A DNA stretch of 64,000 nucleotides from G942493375 sp942493375. Lineage in GTDB: Bacteria; Armatimonadota; UBA5829. Positions 1 through 8,547 of this stretch are shown here, piece after piece. The notes under the pieces were generated by a model. That model did no database searches. It had not been told where the DNA came from and worked only from the letters and a program-made list of their open reading frames with translations. Location: contig OW818698.1 of assembly GCA_942493375.1 (NCBI GenBank), positions 6,572,001 to 6,636,000 on the forward strand. The letters are read 5' to 3'. The position numbers were made by a program, and so were the translations under genes. Position 1 is the first letter of the stretch; every line of letters starts with the position of its first letter.

Positions 1-1
1 G

Positions 2-367
2 AATGTGATAACAATAGCTGCTCCCATGACAGCGTTTATACGCTCGGTGGCAAAGGGCGAGTCACTTGTCCCAATGAACTGGAAGTATGGCTGTAAGTCG
101 AACCTCTGCTGGCTGAATATTAAAACAGCTACTAGAAATACCGATGCAAAAATGTGGGTTGCAGTTTCCAATACCCGGGACTTTCGCAAGAGTACATGGA
201 ATCCGGTTGAACTAAAACCAGGAAAAACCGGTTTTGCCGGATCTGTCCCGCTTCCGACTAAAGGTTATCTAGCGATTTTCGGAGAGGTAATGTTCCCAGG
301 TTCCCCAGCATATTCGTTGAGCACTCAAGTTGGAGTGTTTGATACTAAGGGTTCCATTAAATCGTAG
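2..367 (+). CDS. C-terminal part of a PhoPQ-activated pathogenicity-related (PqaA-type) protein, cut by window edge
   Basis: The reading frame is open from the left edge to a TAG stop, so this is the last ~120 residues of a longer protein. The segment has a beta-sandwich look and carries phrases typical of the end of the PhoPQ_related family: KMWVAVSNTRDFR, followed by STWNPVEL and a GYLAIFGEVMFP stretch before a short tail. That family consists of secreted alpha/beta-hydrolase-like proteins of uncertain substrate. A GTG lies at position 5, but it is unlikely to be the real start because the fold would be incomplete. The assignment is from recognised phrases and could be wrong; the upstream sequence would settle it. 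Its neighbour downstream is a secreted glycosidase, which fits a hydrolase locus. Confidence 0.5.
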   Translation, partial: NVITIAAPMTAFIRSVAKGESLVPMNWKYGCKSNLCWLNIKTATRNTDAKMWVAVSNTRDFRKSTWNPVELKPGKTGFAGSVPLPTKGYLAIFGEVMFPGSPAYSLSTQVGVFDTKGSIKS

Positions 368-381
368 ATTGTTAACTGACA

Positions 382-422
382 TAATCCGTTCGTGCTGAGC
401 TAGTCGAAGTACGAACGGATTA
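382..422. repeat. Palindromic intergenic repeat, CTTCGAC/CTCAG family
   Basis: Perfect 12-bp arms, TAATCCGTTCGT and its reverse complement, flank a core containing GCTGAGCTAGTCGAAG. The core recurs, in either orientation and with small changes, near 10851, 23789, 54474, 54518 and 55152. It sits just after the PqaA-type stop codon and could act as a transcription terminator, though no T-tract follows. Confidence 0.75.
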
Positions 423-486
423 CGCTTGCGTATTAATCAAATAATAAGATCAAAAAATGCTCTCGATTAAGAAGGGTGGTTTGGTT

Positions 487-3400
487 ATGGGTGGTTTTGC
501 ACGAGGTTTGTATACATTATGGGTTGTTGTGCTAACTGTGATATGTGCTGTTGCGGGATCGTGCAATGATTCGGCAGCAATATTAAAGACTGGTTTTACC
601 GGTGAAGACAGTAAAGTCATTAAAGCAGTCATACAGCAAATAAAGAGCGCCGGATATTCTGTATCGATTATCAGCTCAGATGACCTGTGCGATCCTGCAG
701 TGTTGAATCCGAAGACACTCGATCTGCTTGTGATCCCCAATTCAGCCACTCTACCAATGAATGCCGTAACTTCCGTTCAAGGATTCTTGCGTGGTGGAGG
801 GGATATAATTGCCCTCAATACACCGATGTGGCAGTTTCCTATTATCAAGATAGATGGTAAATGGACGACCAGAGAGAACTTCTCTCGTCAGCATGCCCAG
901 GAATTGCCTAAGAACATCGTTGCCACTTTTGATCCACAGAAGCTTGATGAGTGGACCCGCACTACAGATAAAATGTCCAACCCGACGAAACTCGATGTGA
1001 CGACCGGCCCGCAGAACTCCGGAGCTTTGCACGCTGTAATTCCAGTGTTAACAAGTTGGGACACTCTTGTTTCCCCTTCTTTAGACAATCCATTTGCAGG
1101 TGGGAAGACCCTCACTGTATTCTCAGCTAAAGGTGGAACTAACACCAATTCTCTGGCAATAGAGTGGAGCGAAAAGGATGGTTCCCGATGGATTGCCACT
1201 ATTCCATTAACCCAGGAATGGAGACGGTATATCCTTGTTCCATCCGACTTTAAATACTGGACAAGCGTCCCTACACGTGGATTTCCTGGGGATATGTTGA
1301 AACCAGAAAATGCTGAAAAGATCAGTATTGGCCTTGCACAGACCCATACAGGTGGAGCAATTGGTGTGCAGGAATACTGGATAGGACCAATTGGTACCGA
1401 AATAGCCACTCCCGATATCGCCAATCTCTCAGGGATCAGTAACATACCTGCAATCGATACTCTAAGCCCTCCATATAAACTTTTCGATACTACAACTGCA
1501 GTCAAGCTAAATCCCCTTGCCAGTTCAATGACAACTTCATTAGCTAGCGTCAAAGTGTCTAAACTGTTGCGTTCTCCTCATCCTAGACCGGGAGGTGGCG
1601 GATTCGATAAGGGACGTGTGTGGAGATGGATCCCTCTGATGGAAGCTCGTTCCAAAGACGGCGTCTGGCGCGGAACACCGATTACTTGCACGGTCAATGC
1701 AGATGGGGATTACAAGAACGGTGTATGGCTGTCTGCCGGGATACCGGACAGCATAACAATGTTGAATCCCTCCGTCCTTAAGACAATTGGCAAAACTGCC
1801 GCTAGAATGCGGGACGGCCTGTTTATATTGGATGGTGGGAGCGCGTTCTATACCTACTTTGATGACCAGCAGATAAAACTTGGTATGAGGGTAGTTAATG
1901 TCGGAAAGACTACTCGATCAGGACTGGTTGCTCGTGTTACTCTTATTGATCCAAAGGCTGGGACAACACTGTTCTCTAAAGACTGGCCGCTATCTATTGC
2001 GCCGGGGCAAACAGTGTCTGTTTCAGATTCTATGACTCCTGATTCCTGGCCAGCAGATGGATTTAAGGTAAGGGCTGAACTACTGCTGGGCGGCAAGGTT
2101 ATAGATCGGGTTGGACACGATGTAAATGTCTATCAACCAAAGAGTGTTAAGCACTATGTCACTGTAAAGAATGCCAACTTTATACTCGACGGCAAGCGAT
2201 GGCGGGCTCATGGTGTTAACTATATGCCTTCTTCCGGGATAGGTATAGAGGATGGACCTTATTTTGAATATTGGATTGGAGCAAGATCATACGATCCTGA
2301 GGTGATAGAACGTGACCTGAGTCATCTGCAGGACATGGGTATCAATGCTGTTGCTATCTTTATGCACTACACATCCAATCAAGATATGAACCTGCTGGAT
2401 ATCCTTCGCCGGCTTGATAAGCGTGGGATGAAGGCCAACGTCTCTTTGAGGCCAGGGACACCATTCGATTTTGAATGGAATCACATAAGCGAAATGATCA
2501 AAACCTACAGGCTCTGGGACAACGATACTGTTTTTGCTTATGACCTGGCATGGGAGCCAAGTTTTGGCAGTCAACAGGAAAGAGTCAGATGGGATAAAGA
2601 CTGGGAGAGTTGGGTTGCAGAGCGCTATGGCAGCGTCGCGAATGCTGAGAAAGACTGGGGTTATGCGATCCCGAGGGATGCTGCAGGAACAGTAACTAAT
2701 CCAGGACCTGCACAGATAGACACAAATGGAGACTGGTTCAGGATGACTGCAGCTTATCGTCGGTTTCTGGATACTCTGCTATATAAGAAATATGGAGAAG
2801 CACGAAGGTTGGTCAGGACTCTCGATCCCAACCATCATGTAAGTTTCAGAATGTCAGAGGCAGGTAATCCTGACTACCGCTGGGATGGACGTATTGCTTA
2901 TGACTTTCCATATCTGGCGTCTGCTGTAGATTTCCTGGCTCCTGAGGCTTATGGCAGAATAGGGGACTGGGAGAAGGTCAAACCTGGTTGGTTTGAGACA
3001 ACATACGCTCGATGGGCAGCACCGAACAAACCATGTATATGGGCTGAGATGGGTGTGTCTACCTGGGACAATTCCCGAATGCAGAATACCCAATCGAAGT
3101 TGGACTTCCAGGAAATGTTCCACAAGGCTTTCTACAAGCTATTGATCTCTACCGGGACTGATGGAGTATTCTTCTGGTGGTATCCGGGTGGATTCCGGTA
3201 TGGTGAGAACAGTGACTATGGAATAATTAATCCTGACGGCACCGACAAACCCGTCAGTAAGGTCATTCGGGATAATGCGAAGCTATTCATTGACGGACCG
3301 GACAAACCCAAGCCTGCGTTTATGATCGAGATAGACCGCGATACACACCCAGACGGTATAGCAGGACTTCATGATGAATTCAAGGGTATATTCTGGCAGA

Positions 3401-3930
3401 AGATATCGGAGGGCGTTGAACCGGGATTCAAAACAACAGGGACCGGCACTGACTCTGCGAATTGCCCTCTTATAGCTGTTGGCAATAACCCTTGCAGTGG
3501 CAGTAATCCTCCGAAATATCTGGATGCGGTTTTTGATACAGTTGAAATAAAGAACGCTTCTGGAAAATGGGTCAGTGTTGCTAAAGGATCGAAAATCGAG
3601 GTTGATTCAAATGCTCTTGTAGTTGCCAGGATAAATATTACGAACCTGGGAGAAGCTTACCTGCTTGCGAGTGTATCTGGAAATGCGACAGGTAAGGTGT
3701 TTATAACTTCCACTTTTGCAACAGGTCAAATGACTACTCCGTTGCAATCGGATCTATTGCATCAGAGTTCAACCGAGCTTAGTGATGTCCGGCTGACAAG
3801 CTCAGCATTTGGGGATCCAATAGATGTTGAAATATCATTCTTAGCTCTTGATAGGACACCATTTGGCGAGAAGTTTAAAATCACGTTGGTCCCGGCAGAT
3901 TACTATATCAATGGCCCTGTGCAGGAATAG
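487..3930 (+). CDS. Large secreted glycoside hydrolase-like protein, clan GH-A type TIM barrel
   Basis: About 1147 residues from the ATG at 487, which is preceded by AAGGGTGGT at good SD distance; an earlier in-frame ATG at 457 has no SD. The N-terminus has a hydrophobic export signal. Residues ~40-125 resemble a class I glutamine-amidotransferase-like/ThuA fold (LDLLVIPNS, then RGGGDIIALNTPMW). From ~570 a GH-A type (beta/alpha)8 barrel begins (FILDGKRWRAHGVNYMPS). The likely acid/base is Glu690 in YDLAWEPSFG and the likely nucleophile Glu854 in IWAEMGVS. The phrase WVAERYGSVANAEKDWG resembles GH42-type beta-galactosidases. A beta-rich C-terminal region of ~150 residues is unassigned. The substrate is not predictable; a family such as GH5, GH42 or an unclassified GH-A group is possible. 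It is followed after only 11 bases by the sialidase-like gene, suggesting an operon. Confidence 0.65.
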   Translation: MGGFARGLYTLWVVVLTVICAVAGSCNDSAAILKTGFTGEDSKVIKAVIQQIKSAGYSVSIISSDDLCDPAVLNPKTLDLLVIPNSATLPMNAVTSVQGFLRGGGDIIALNTPMWQFPIIKIDGKWTTRENFSRQHAQELPKNIVATFDPQKLDEWTRTTDKMSNPTKLDVTTGPQNSGALHAVIPVLTSWDTLVSPSLDNPFAGGKTLTVFSAKGGTNTNSLAIEWSEKDGSRWIATIPLTQEWRRYILVPSDFKYWTSVPTRGFPGDMLKPENAEKISIGLAQTHTGGAIGVQEYWIGPIGTEIATPDIANLSGISNIPAIDTLSPPYKLFDTTTAVKLNPLASSMTTSLASVKVSKLLRSPHPRPGGGGFDKGRVWRWIPLMEARSKDGVWRGTPITCTVNADGDYKNGVWLSAGIPDSITMLNPSVLKTIGKTAARMRDGLFILDGGSAFYTYFDDQQIKLGMRVVNVGKTTRSGLVARVTLIDPKAGTTLFSKDWPLSIAPGQTVSVSDSMTPDSWPADGFKVRAELLLGGKVIDRVGHDVNVYQPKSVKHYVTVKNANFILDGKRWRAHGVNYMPSSGIGIEDGPYFEYWIGARSYDPEVIERDLSHLQDMGINAVAIFMHYTSNQDMNLLDILRRLDKRGMKANVSLRPGTPFDFEWNHISEMIKTYRLWDNDTVFAYDLAWEPSFGSQQERVRWDKDWESWVAERYGSVANAEKDWGYAIPRDAAGTVTNPGPAQIDTNGDWFRMTAAYRRFLDTLLYKKYGEARRLVRTLDPNHHVSFRMSEAGNPDYRWDGRIAYDFPYLASAVDFLAPEAYGRIGDWEKVKPGWFETTYARWAAPNKPCIWAEMGVSTWDNSRMQNTQSKLDFQEMFHKAFYKLLISTGTDGVFFWWYPGGFRYGENSDYGIINPDGTDKPVSKVIRDNAKLFIDGPDKPKPAFMIEIDRDTHPDGIAGLHDEFKGIFWQKISEGVEPGFKTTGTGTDSANCPLIAVGNNPCSGSNPPKYLDAVFDTVEIKNASGKWVSVAKGSKIEVDSNALVVARINITNLGEAYLLASVSGNATGKVFITSTFATGQMTTPLQSDLLHQSSTELSDVRLTSSAFGDPIDVEISFLALDRTPFGEKFKITLVPADYYINGPVQE

Positions 3931-3941
3931 AGGATATGATT

Positions 3942-5705
3942 ATGCGTGACATGCGCAATATTTCAACCGGTTTACCAATCCCCAGCGAGGGATATGCTGA
4001 TCAACCTTATGTCGTCCAGACAGATGATGGTGCTTGGCTGTTAGCGGTGACTACAGGCAAAGGGCACGAGGGTGAAGGGGGCCAGCATGTGATCAGCATG
4101 CGCAGCACCGACAATGGGCAGACATGGACGGATATCATTGATGTTGAGCCTGCAGATGGCCCCGAGGCTTCATATGCAGTATTACTCAAAGTACCCTACG
4201 GCAGGATTTACTGTTTCTACGATCACAATACAGACAATGTGCGTGAGATTGTCATGGATGATGGTAGTGTTTGCACAAGGGTAGATTCACTTGGGCACTA
4301 TGTCTATAAGTACTCAGATGACCATGGAAGAAGCTGGTCAACCCAAAGATATGAGGTGCCTGTGCGGGAGTTTGCATGTGACCGTGAAAACTCGTACGGT
4401 GGCTCACTAAGATTCTTCTGGAATGTCGGAAGACCGTTGCTTTTGAGCAATGAAGTCTTCTTAGTGTTGCACAAGATCGGTGTGATGTTTTTTGCCCAGT
4501 CTGAAGGTTGTTTCATGCGAAGCTCCAATATTCTGACAGAGCGTGATCCGGGGAAGATTACATTCGATACTCTTCCTGATGGAGATATCGGGCTCCGTGC
4601 GCCGGATGGTGGTCGTATAGCAGAAGAACAAAGTATTACAGTGCTCAAGGATGGATCGCTATGTTGCATATATCGCACTGAGGATGGTTGGTCTGCGGTG
4701 TCATATAGTAGAGATGGTGGGCATAATTGGACTAATCCTGCATATTTGACTTGTTCACCGGATGGAAGGAGAGTCAAGCATCCACGGGCAGCTAATTTCA
4801 TCTGGCGGTGCTCCAACGGCAAGTTCCTTTACTGGTTTCATAATCATGGGGGGCCTTCCATCCAATCTGATCCATTCTGGAATTGCTGGAGTGATCGCAA
4901 TCCGGTATGGCTTATGGCTGCAAGGGAAATCGAAAGCCCCAGTGGATTAATGCTGGAGTTTACGCAGCCGGAGATACTTTTATATGATGATGATCCATAC
5001 ACGGTTATAAGTTATCCGGACTTGATCGAAAATGATGGGCGATTCTGGGTCACCGAGACTCAGAAAGCAGTTGGTCGAGTGCACGAAATCCCTTCCGCAC
5101 TGCTGGATGGTTTATTCTCTCAGTGGGATGCAGTCGGGATTACGCGAGATGGACTGCTGTTAGAGCAAGTTACACCTGGGAGTTCAACAGTTGCAATGCC
5201 CCGTTTACCTGATTTCAACATGCGTGATCCCAGCCGGATGGACATGGGTGGAATGGATCTACTCAGTGGTTTCACTATTGAAGTTGCGTTTACACTTGAA
5301 ACATTATCTGCTGGTCAGATTATATTGGACAGCCGTAGGCACGATGGACAAGGTTTATGTTTAAGGACTACCGACAATGGCACTCTGGCGCTTGTTCTAA
5401 ACGATGGCAGAAGCGAAGTCAGCTGGGATACTGATCCCGGAGTGTTGCAACCCGTTGAGAAATGCCATGTGACGTTTATAGTCGATGGTGGACCAAAGAT
5501 CATCACGGTGATTGCTAATGGCGTCCTATGCGATGGTGGAGACACCCGCGAGTTTGGCTGGGGACGTTTCAGCCCACATCTCAAAAACGTCACCGGCAGT
5601 GAAACACTCCGCATCTCACAACAAATATCTCTGATCCGCATTTACAACCGCGCTTTGCGAACCAGTGAAGCAGTAGCTAACTACAAGGCATGGACAGAAT
5701 CCTAG
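3942..5705 (+). CDS. Sialidase-like BNR-repeat protein with C-terminal LamG domain
   Basis: About 587 residues. The ATG at 3942 has GAGG eight bases upstream; the ATG at 3936 is too close to it. Asp-box motifs (SxDxGxTW) are visible: STDNGQTW at residues 55-62, SDDHGRSW at ~125-132 and SRDGGHNW near 255, which is the mark of the six-bladed sialidase/BNR propeller. Residues ~430-587 form a LamG/concanavalin-like jelly roll ending in RIYNRALRTSEAVANY. There is no signal peptide, so the product is predicted to be cytoplasmic, unlike the protein encoded just upstream. Many proteins with this layout hydrolyse or bind glycans other than sialic acid, so exo-sialidase activity is only one possibility. 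The gene is probably co-transcribed with the upstream hydrolase gene. Confidence 0.7.
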   Translation: MRDMRNISTGLPIPSEGYADQPYVVQTDDGAWLLAVTTGKGHEGEGGQHVISMRSTDNGQTWTDIIDVEPADGPEASYAVLLKVPYGRIYCFYDHNTDNVREIVMDDGSVCTRVDSLGHYVYKYSDDHGRSWSTQRYEVPVREFACDRENSYGGSLRFFWNVGRPLLLSNEVFLVLHKIGVMFFAQSEGCFMRSSNILTERDPGKITFDTLPDGDIGLRAPDGGRIAEEQSITVLKDGSLCCIYRTEDGWSAVSYSRDGGHNWTNPAYLTCSPDGRRVKHPRAANFIWRCSNGKFLYWFHNHGGPSIQSDPFWNCWSDRNPVWLMAAREIESPSGLMLEFTQPEILLYDDDPYTVISYPDLIENDGRFWVTETQKAVGRVHEIPSALLDGLFSQWDAVGITRDGLLLEQVTPGSSTVAMPRLPDFNMRDPSRMDMGGMDLLSGFTIEVAFTLETLSAGQIILDSRRHDGQGLCLRTTDNGTLALVLNDGRSEVSWDTDPGVLQPVEKCHVTFIVDGGPKIITVIANGVLCDGGDTREFGWGRFSPHLKNVTGSETLRISQQISLIRIYNRALRTSEAVANYKAWTES

Positions 5706-5712
5706 CTCGTAA

Positions 5713-5734
5713 GGGAGGCCCTCCGAGGCCTCCC
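5713..5734. terminator. Hairpin between convergent genes
   Basis: GGGAGGCC, a six-base loop and GGCCTCCC form a perfect 8-bp stem between the sialidase-like gene and the convergent gene on the other strand, so it can serve both. No clean T-run follows. The same stem appears at 63815-63838 after the last gene of the window. Confidence 0.7.
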
Positions 5735-5749
5735 GATTGTTTGAGTCTA

Positions 5750-7816
5750 CTATTCTTCTATACTAAATCTACCCTCTCGAACCGCCTCGAATAATTTCCC
5801 TACCAATCCTTCCAGTATAGCTCCTGATGCCCAGGAGTGGGCGCAGAACCAGGTGCTGGCGGGGGTGCCGTTCGGGAAGCGTTCAAGGATAAGGGAGTCC
5901 GTATAGCAGAAGCGTTCGTTGATCATACCCTTTTTGCCCCAGCCGTAGTCCCCGTCATAATGCAGGTAGGTGGTCAGTGTCCAGCGGATTGTGTCGATTA
6001 GGCGTGATTTAAGGTATGGGTCTCCAGTGGCTTCCAGAGCGTAGAGTATGCTGTCTGTGATTGCACTGCCCATTGGGTGGACGTGAGAGTTATTGACCGA
6101 CGTAACTGATCCACCGGTTGAACACCAGTTCATCGATTTCAGAGGTTCCATTTCGTTGACGACGTTAAATGCAAACCTCCAGGAAAACTCATAGTCGAGT
6201 CCGATCAGCAGGTCTTTCAGGAATCGCTCCTCGCCGGTTGACTCGTGAAGTATTCTTGCTGCATCAATCCATGCAAGTATGCCTTCTTCGTCAGGACTCT
6301 TGGGGATGTCGTGCGGGCCTCCATAGACATTGAATGCTTCAACATCCTGACGGTAGAAGTCCATTGCCTTTCTTGCAGTGTTGAGATACTTTGCATCTCC
6401 GGTTATCTTGTGGAGGGTTGCAAATGCAGGAGTAAACCAGCAACTGCTGAAACCTACGCCATCAGCAATCGAACCATCTTCTTCGCTGTAGGAGAAACCA
6501 AAGCGACCATCATCAGCTTGAACGTTGGCTATGTGGTCCAGAACACGTTTTGAACTGGTTAGCCAGTCAGGATGGTCCATGCCTGCTTCCTTGTCTGCAA
6601 TATAAGCCAGCAGCATATAGTGGCAGACCTGACCGTTTACATATCCCGAATGTCCGGGATTTTCCATCGCTCCATACCACCAGCCACGCGTGCTCCACTC
6701 GTCATTGCTGACATTGTAGTTCTCAAAGAACATATTTGTCTTTTCGCAGATTCCATTAGTTGCCATATCATCGAATAGAGACCGGGCGCACTCTAGCCAT
6801 TTCTTATTCTTGAGCTGATGTCCGGCAATAAGCAGAGGATATCCCGTGCGCAATCCTCCCGCCCAGGCACTGTTGAATTGGGTGGATGTTTCAGCAATGC
6901 GTGGGTCATCTGATAGTGTTACATAGAAATTTTTGGCTTTGATAGAATAACCATAATCCACAAGAGCATCCGAGACTGCACGGATGCCATCCTCGACACT
7001 ACCGGCATCATTTACTCTATCGTGAAGCAGCAAGTAGCTCTCTCGGAGTATTCTGGATGCGGCGTCCTGGCGATTTTCGTGCGAGCCAAACAGCAAAAAT
7101 ATCGGTGTAATAACCTCACCAGCAGACAAGTTGACGAAGGCTTCCGGCAGTGCGAAGTTACGACCGGGATTTACGCTGTATGTAAAAGGCCAGTTGGCGT
7201 ATCCGACTGAGAATGTGAGCTTGTGGGGATCGGTCGAACTGATTGCCAGTCCATTTTTGCAGGCGATCTTATTGTAACTATAACGGCTGACGTCTCGACC
7301 GCCGATTGCATAGAATAACCGGTCTGTGATTACAGAGGTCAGACCATGACTGGATCGGTCTGCCCGGACATACCATTCTCTGGCGACCCAGGGCTTGGTA
7401 TTACCACCGTTGCTGCCGTTATCAAGCTGTGGATACATCGCCCACGGGCTGTTACCGCCTTCATTGCATCCATACATGAATGCAGGCATGAACGGGAATC
7501 CACGTTCATCTACCGGCAGACTCCACACCAGTTTTACTATACAGTGACCGGTGCCCGAAACACGAAACTCCCCGGTGTATCCATCGGGATGAGAGTTCAG
7601 GTTGAGGACAGCGTTGACATCTTCGTCTTCACGCCTCCATATGACGGTTGTACCATTGGCATCGGTCTCAATTGAGACTATTTGGCAAACCCAGGGATTA
7701 AAGTGCTTATCATTGCCGGGACGTATAACCAGCGCCTGAAGCAAGCCTGCGGGCTCATCATTATAGAATACAGCTACAGAGTTATCATCGTGCTTCCGCA
7801 TAATATGCGTTGTCAT
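5750..7816 (-). CDS. Putative six-hairpin (alpha/alpha barrel) glycosidase-like protein
   Basis: About 688 residues from the ATG at 7816, which follows AAAGGTTGG at suitable distance; an ORF start 60 bases further upstream lacks this. The first ~280 residues look beta-rich (N-terminal beta-sandwich). The remainder is helical with a repeating pattern of aromatic and acidic residues, including STRGWWYGAMENPGHSGYV, GDAKYLNTARKAMDFY and a final WFCAHSWASGAILEGL. This is typical of the six-hairpin glycosidase superfamily (glycoside hydrolases, lyases and epimerases). I cannot name the family or catalytic residues. There is no signal peptide, so it likely acts on oligosaccharides inside the cell. 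It lies downstream of a small secreted protein and the sulfatase on the same strand, probably one transcription unit. Confidence 0.5.
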   Translation of the reverse strand: MTTHIMRKHDDNSVAVFYNDEPAGLLQALVIRPGNDKHFNPWVCQIVSIETDANGTTVIWRREDEDVNAVLNLNSHPDGYTGEFRVSGTGHCIVKLVWSLPVDERGFPFMPAFMYGCNEGGNSPWAMYPQLDNGSNGGNTKPWVAREWYVRADRSSHGLTSVITDRLFYAIGGRDVSRYSYNKIACKNGLAISSTDPHKLTFSVGYANWPFTYSVNPGRNFALPEAFVNLSAGEVITPIFLLFGSHENRQDAASRILRESYLLLHDRVNDAGSVEDGIRAVSDALVDYGYSIKAKNFYVTLSDDPRIAETSTQFNSAWAGGLRTGYPLLIAGHQLKNKKWLECARSLFDDMATNGICEKTNMFFENYNVSNDEWSTRGWWYGAMENPGHSGYVNGQVCHYMLLAYIADKEAGMDHPDWLTSSKRVLDHIANVQADDGRFGFSYSEEDGSIADGVGFSSCWFTPAFATLHKITGDAKYLNTARKAMDFYRQDVEAFNVYGGPHDIPKSPDEEGILAWIDAARILHESTGEERFLKDLLIGLDYEFSWRFAFNVVNEMEPLKSMNWCSTGGSVTSVNNSHVHPMGSAITDSILYALEATGDPYLKSRLIDTIRWTLTTYLHYDGDYGWGKKGMINERFCYTDSLILERFPNGTPASTWFCAHSWASGAILEGLVGKLFEAVREGRFSIEE

Positions 7817-7900
7817 AATATACCAACCTTTTTTAGGTATTAAGATAGAATAAAGAACGACCACATTATGCAGCATCTGACTGCGCAGGTCAATGCTTTT

Positions 7901-8506
7901 CTAATTCAAAGGCATAAGTAGACTTACGAACGTTGTCCCGGTTGTTTTGTATCCCAGTTCCAGGTCTGATTGGCTTATAAATGGTAAACGAAGTCCGACC
8001 ATTCCAACAGGTCTACCCAGAACCTTGCCAACTGAGTTCCATTGGTATCCGTAACGGCCCAGGCGCTGCTCCTCTGTTATTGTTACTTCCAGTCCACCGC
8101 TGGTGATCAGGGAGCCTTGTCCAAACTTGATACCACAGTTGCCAAAGAACCCGATGCCACCGGTTGTGGAATCATGCACCCGGTATCTATATGAATCATA
8201 TGGTTCTACACCATCGGGACCGGTCATTACCGCAATCATTAAAGAAGAAATACTGACGGACGGTCCCAGCCAACCTGTTTTATTTACAGCTGGAGAGAAA
8301 TGGATCCAAAACTTATCGAGGCTGTCCCTGAATGAGTAGGATGTGCCAAACACATAACTTGTGGACTTTGGGCGAACGGGTGAAGCAGTCACATCATGAG
8401 TGACAGCGGCGTCCTCTGGTGTTGTTCCCGGTGCATCGTCCTGTGAAAACGCCTGGTTTGAAAATAAGACAACCAGCAGTGCCAATAGAAGCAGTCTTAT
8501 AGACAT
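7901..8506 (-). CDS. Small exported protein of unknown function
   Basis: 201 residues with a clear Sec signal peptide (hydrophobic run LLLLALLVVLF, cleavage likely after QAFS). The start is supported by AAAGGTGG upstream. The mature part is rich in glycine, serine and aromatic residues with alternating hydrophobic positions (for example GIGFFGNCGIKFGQGS and VGMVGLRLPFISQSDLELGY), suggesting a beta-sandwich or small beta-barrel. I do not recognise a family. It sits between the sulfatase and the six-hairpin-like gene on the same strand and may be translated with them. Confidence 0.6.
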   Translation of the reverse strand: MSIRLLLLALLVVLFSNQAFSQDDAPGTTPEDAAVTHDVTASPVRPKSTSYVFGTSYSFRDSLDKFWIHFSPAVNKTGWLGPSVSISSLMIAVMTGPDGVEPYDSYRYRVHDSTTGGIGFFGNCGIKFGQGSLITSGGLEVTITEEQRLGRYGYQWNSVGKVLGRPVGMVGLRLPFISQSDLELGYKTTGTTFVSLLMPLN

Positions 8507-8547
8507 TCAGTTTGTCCACCTTTCGCATCGTGGGTAGAGTCTATTAA

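Noticed and set aside
888..1553. Long open frame on the minus strand within the first hydrolase gene
   Set aside because: Antisense shadow of a strong coding gene; no start signal and no recognisable protein.
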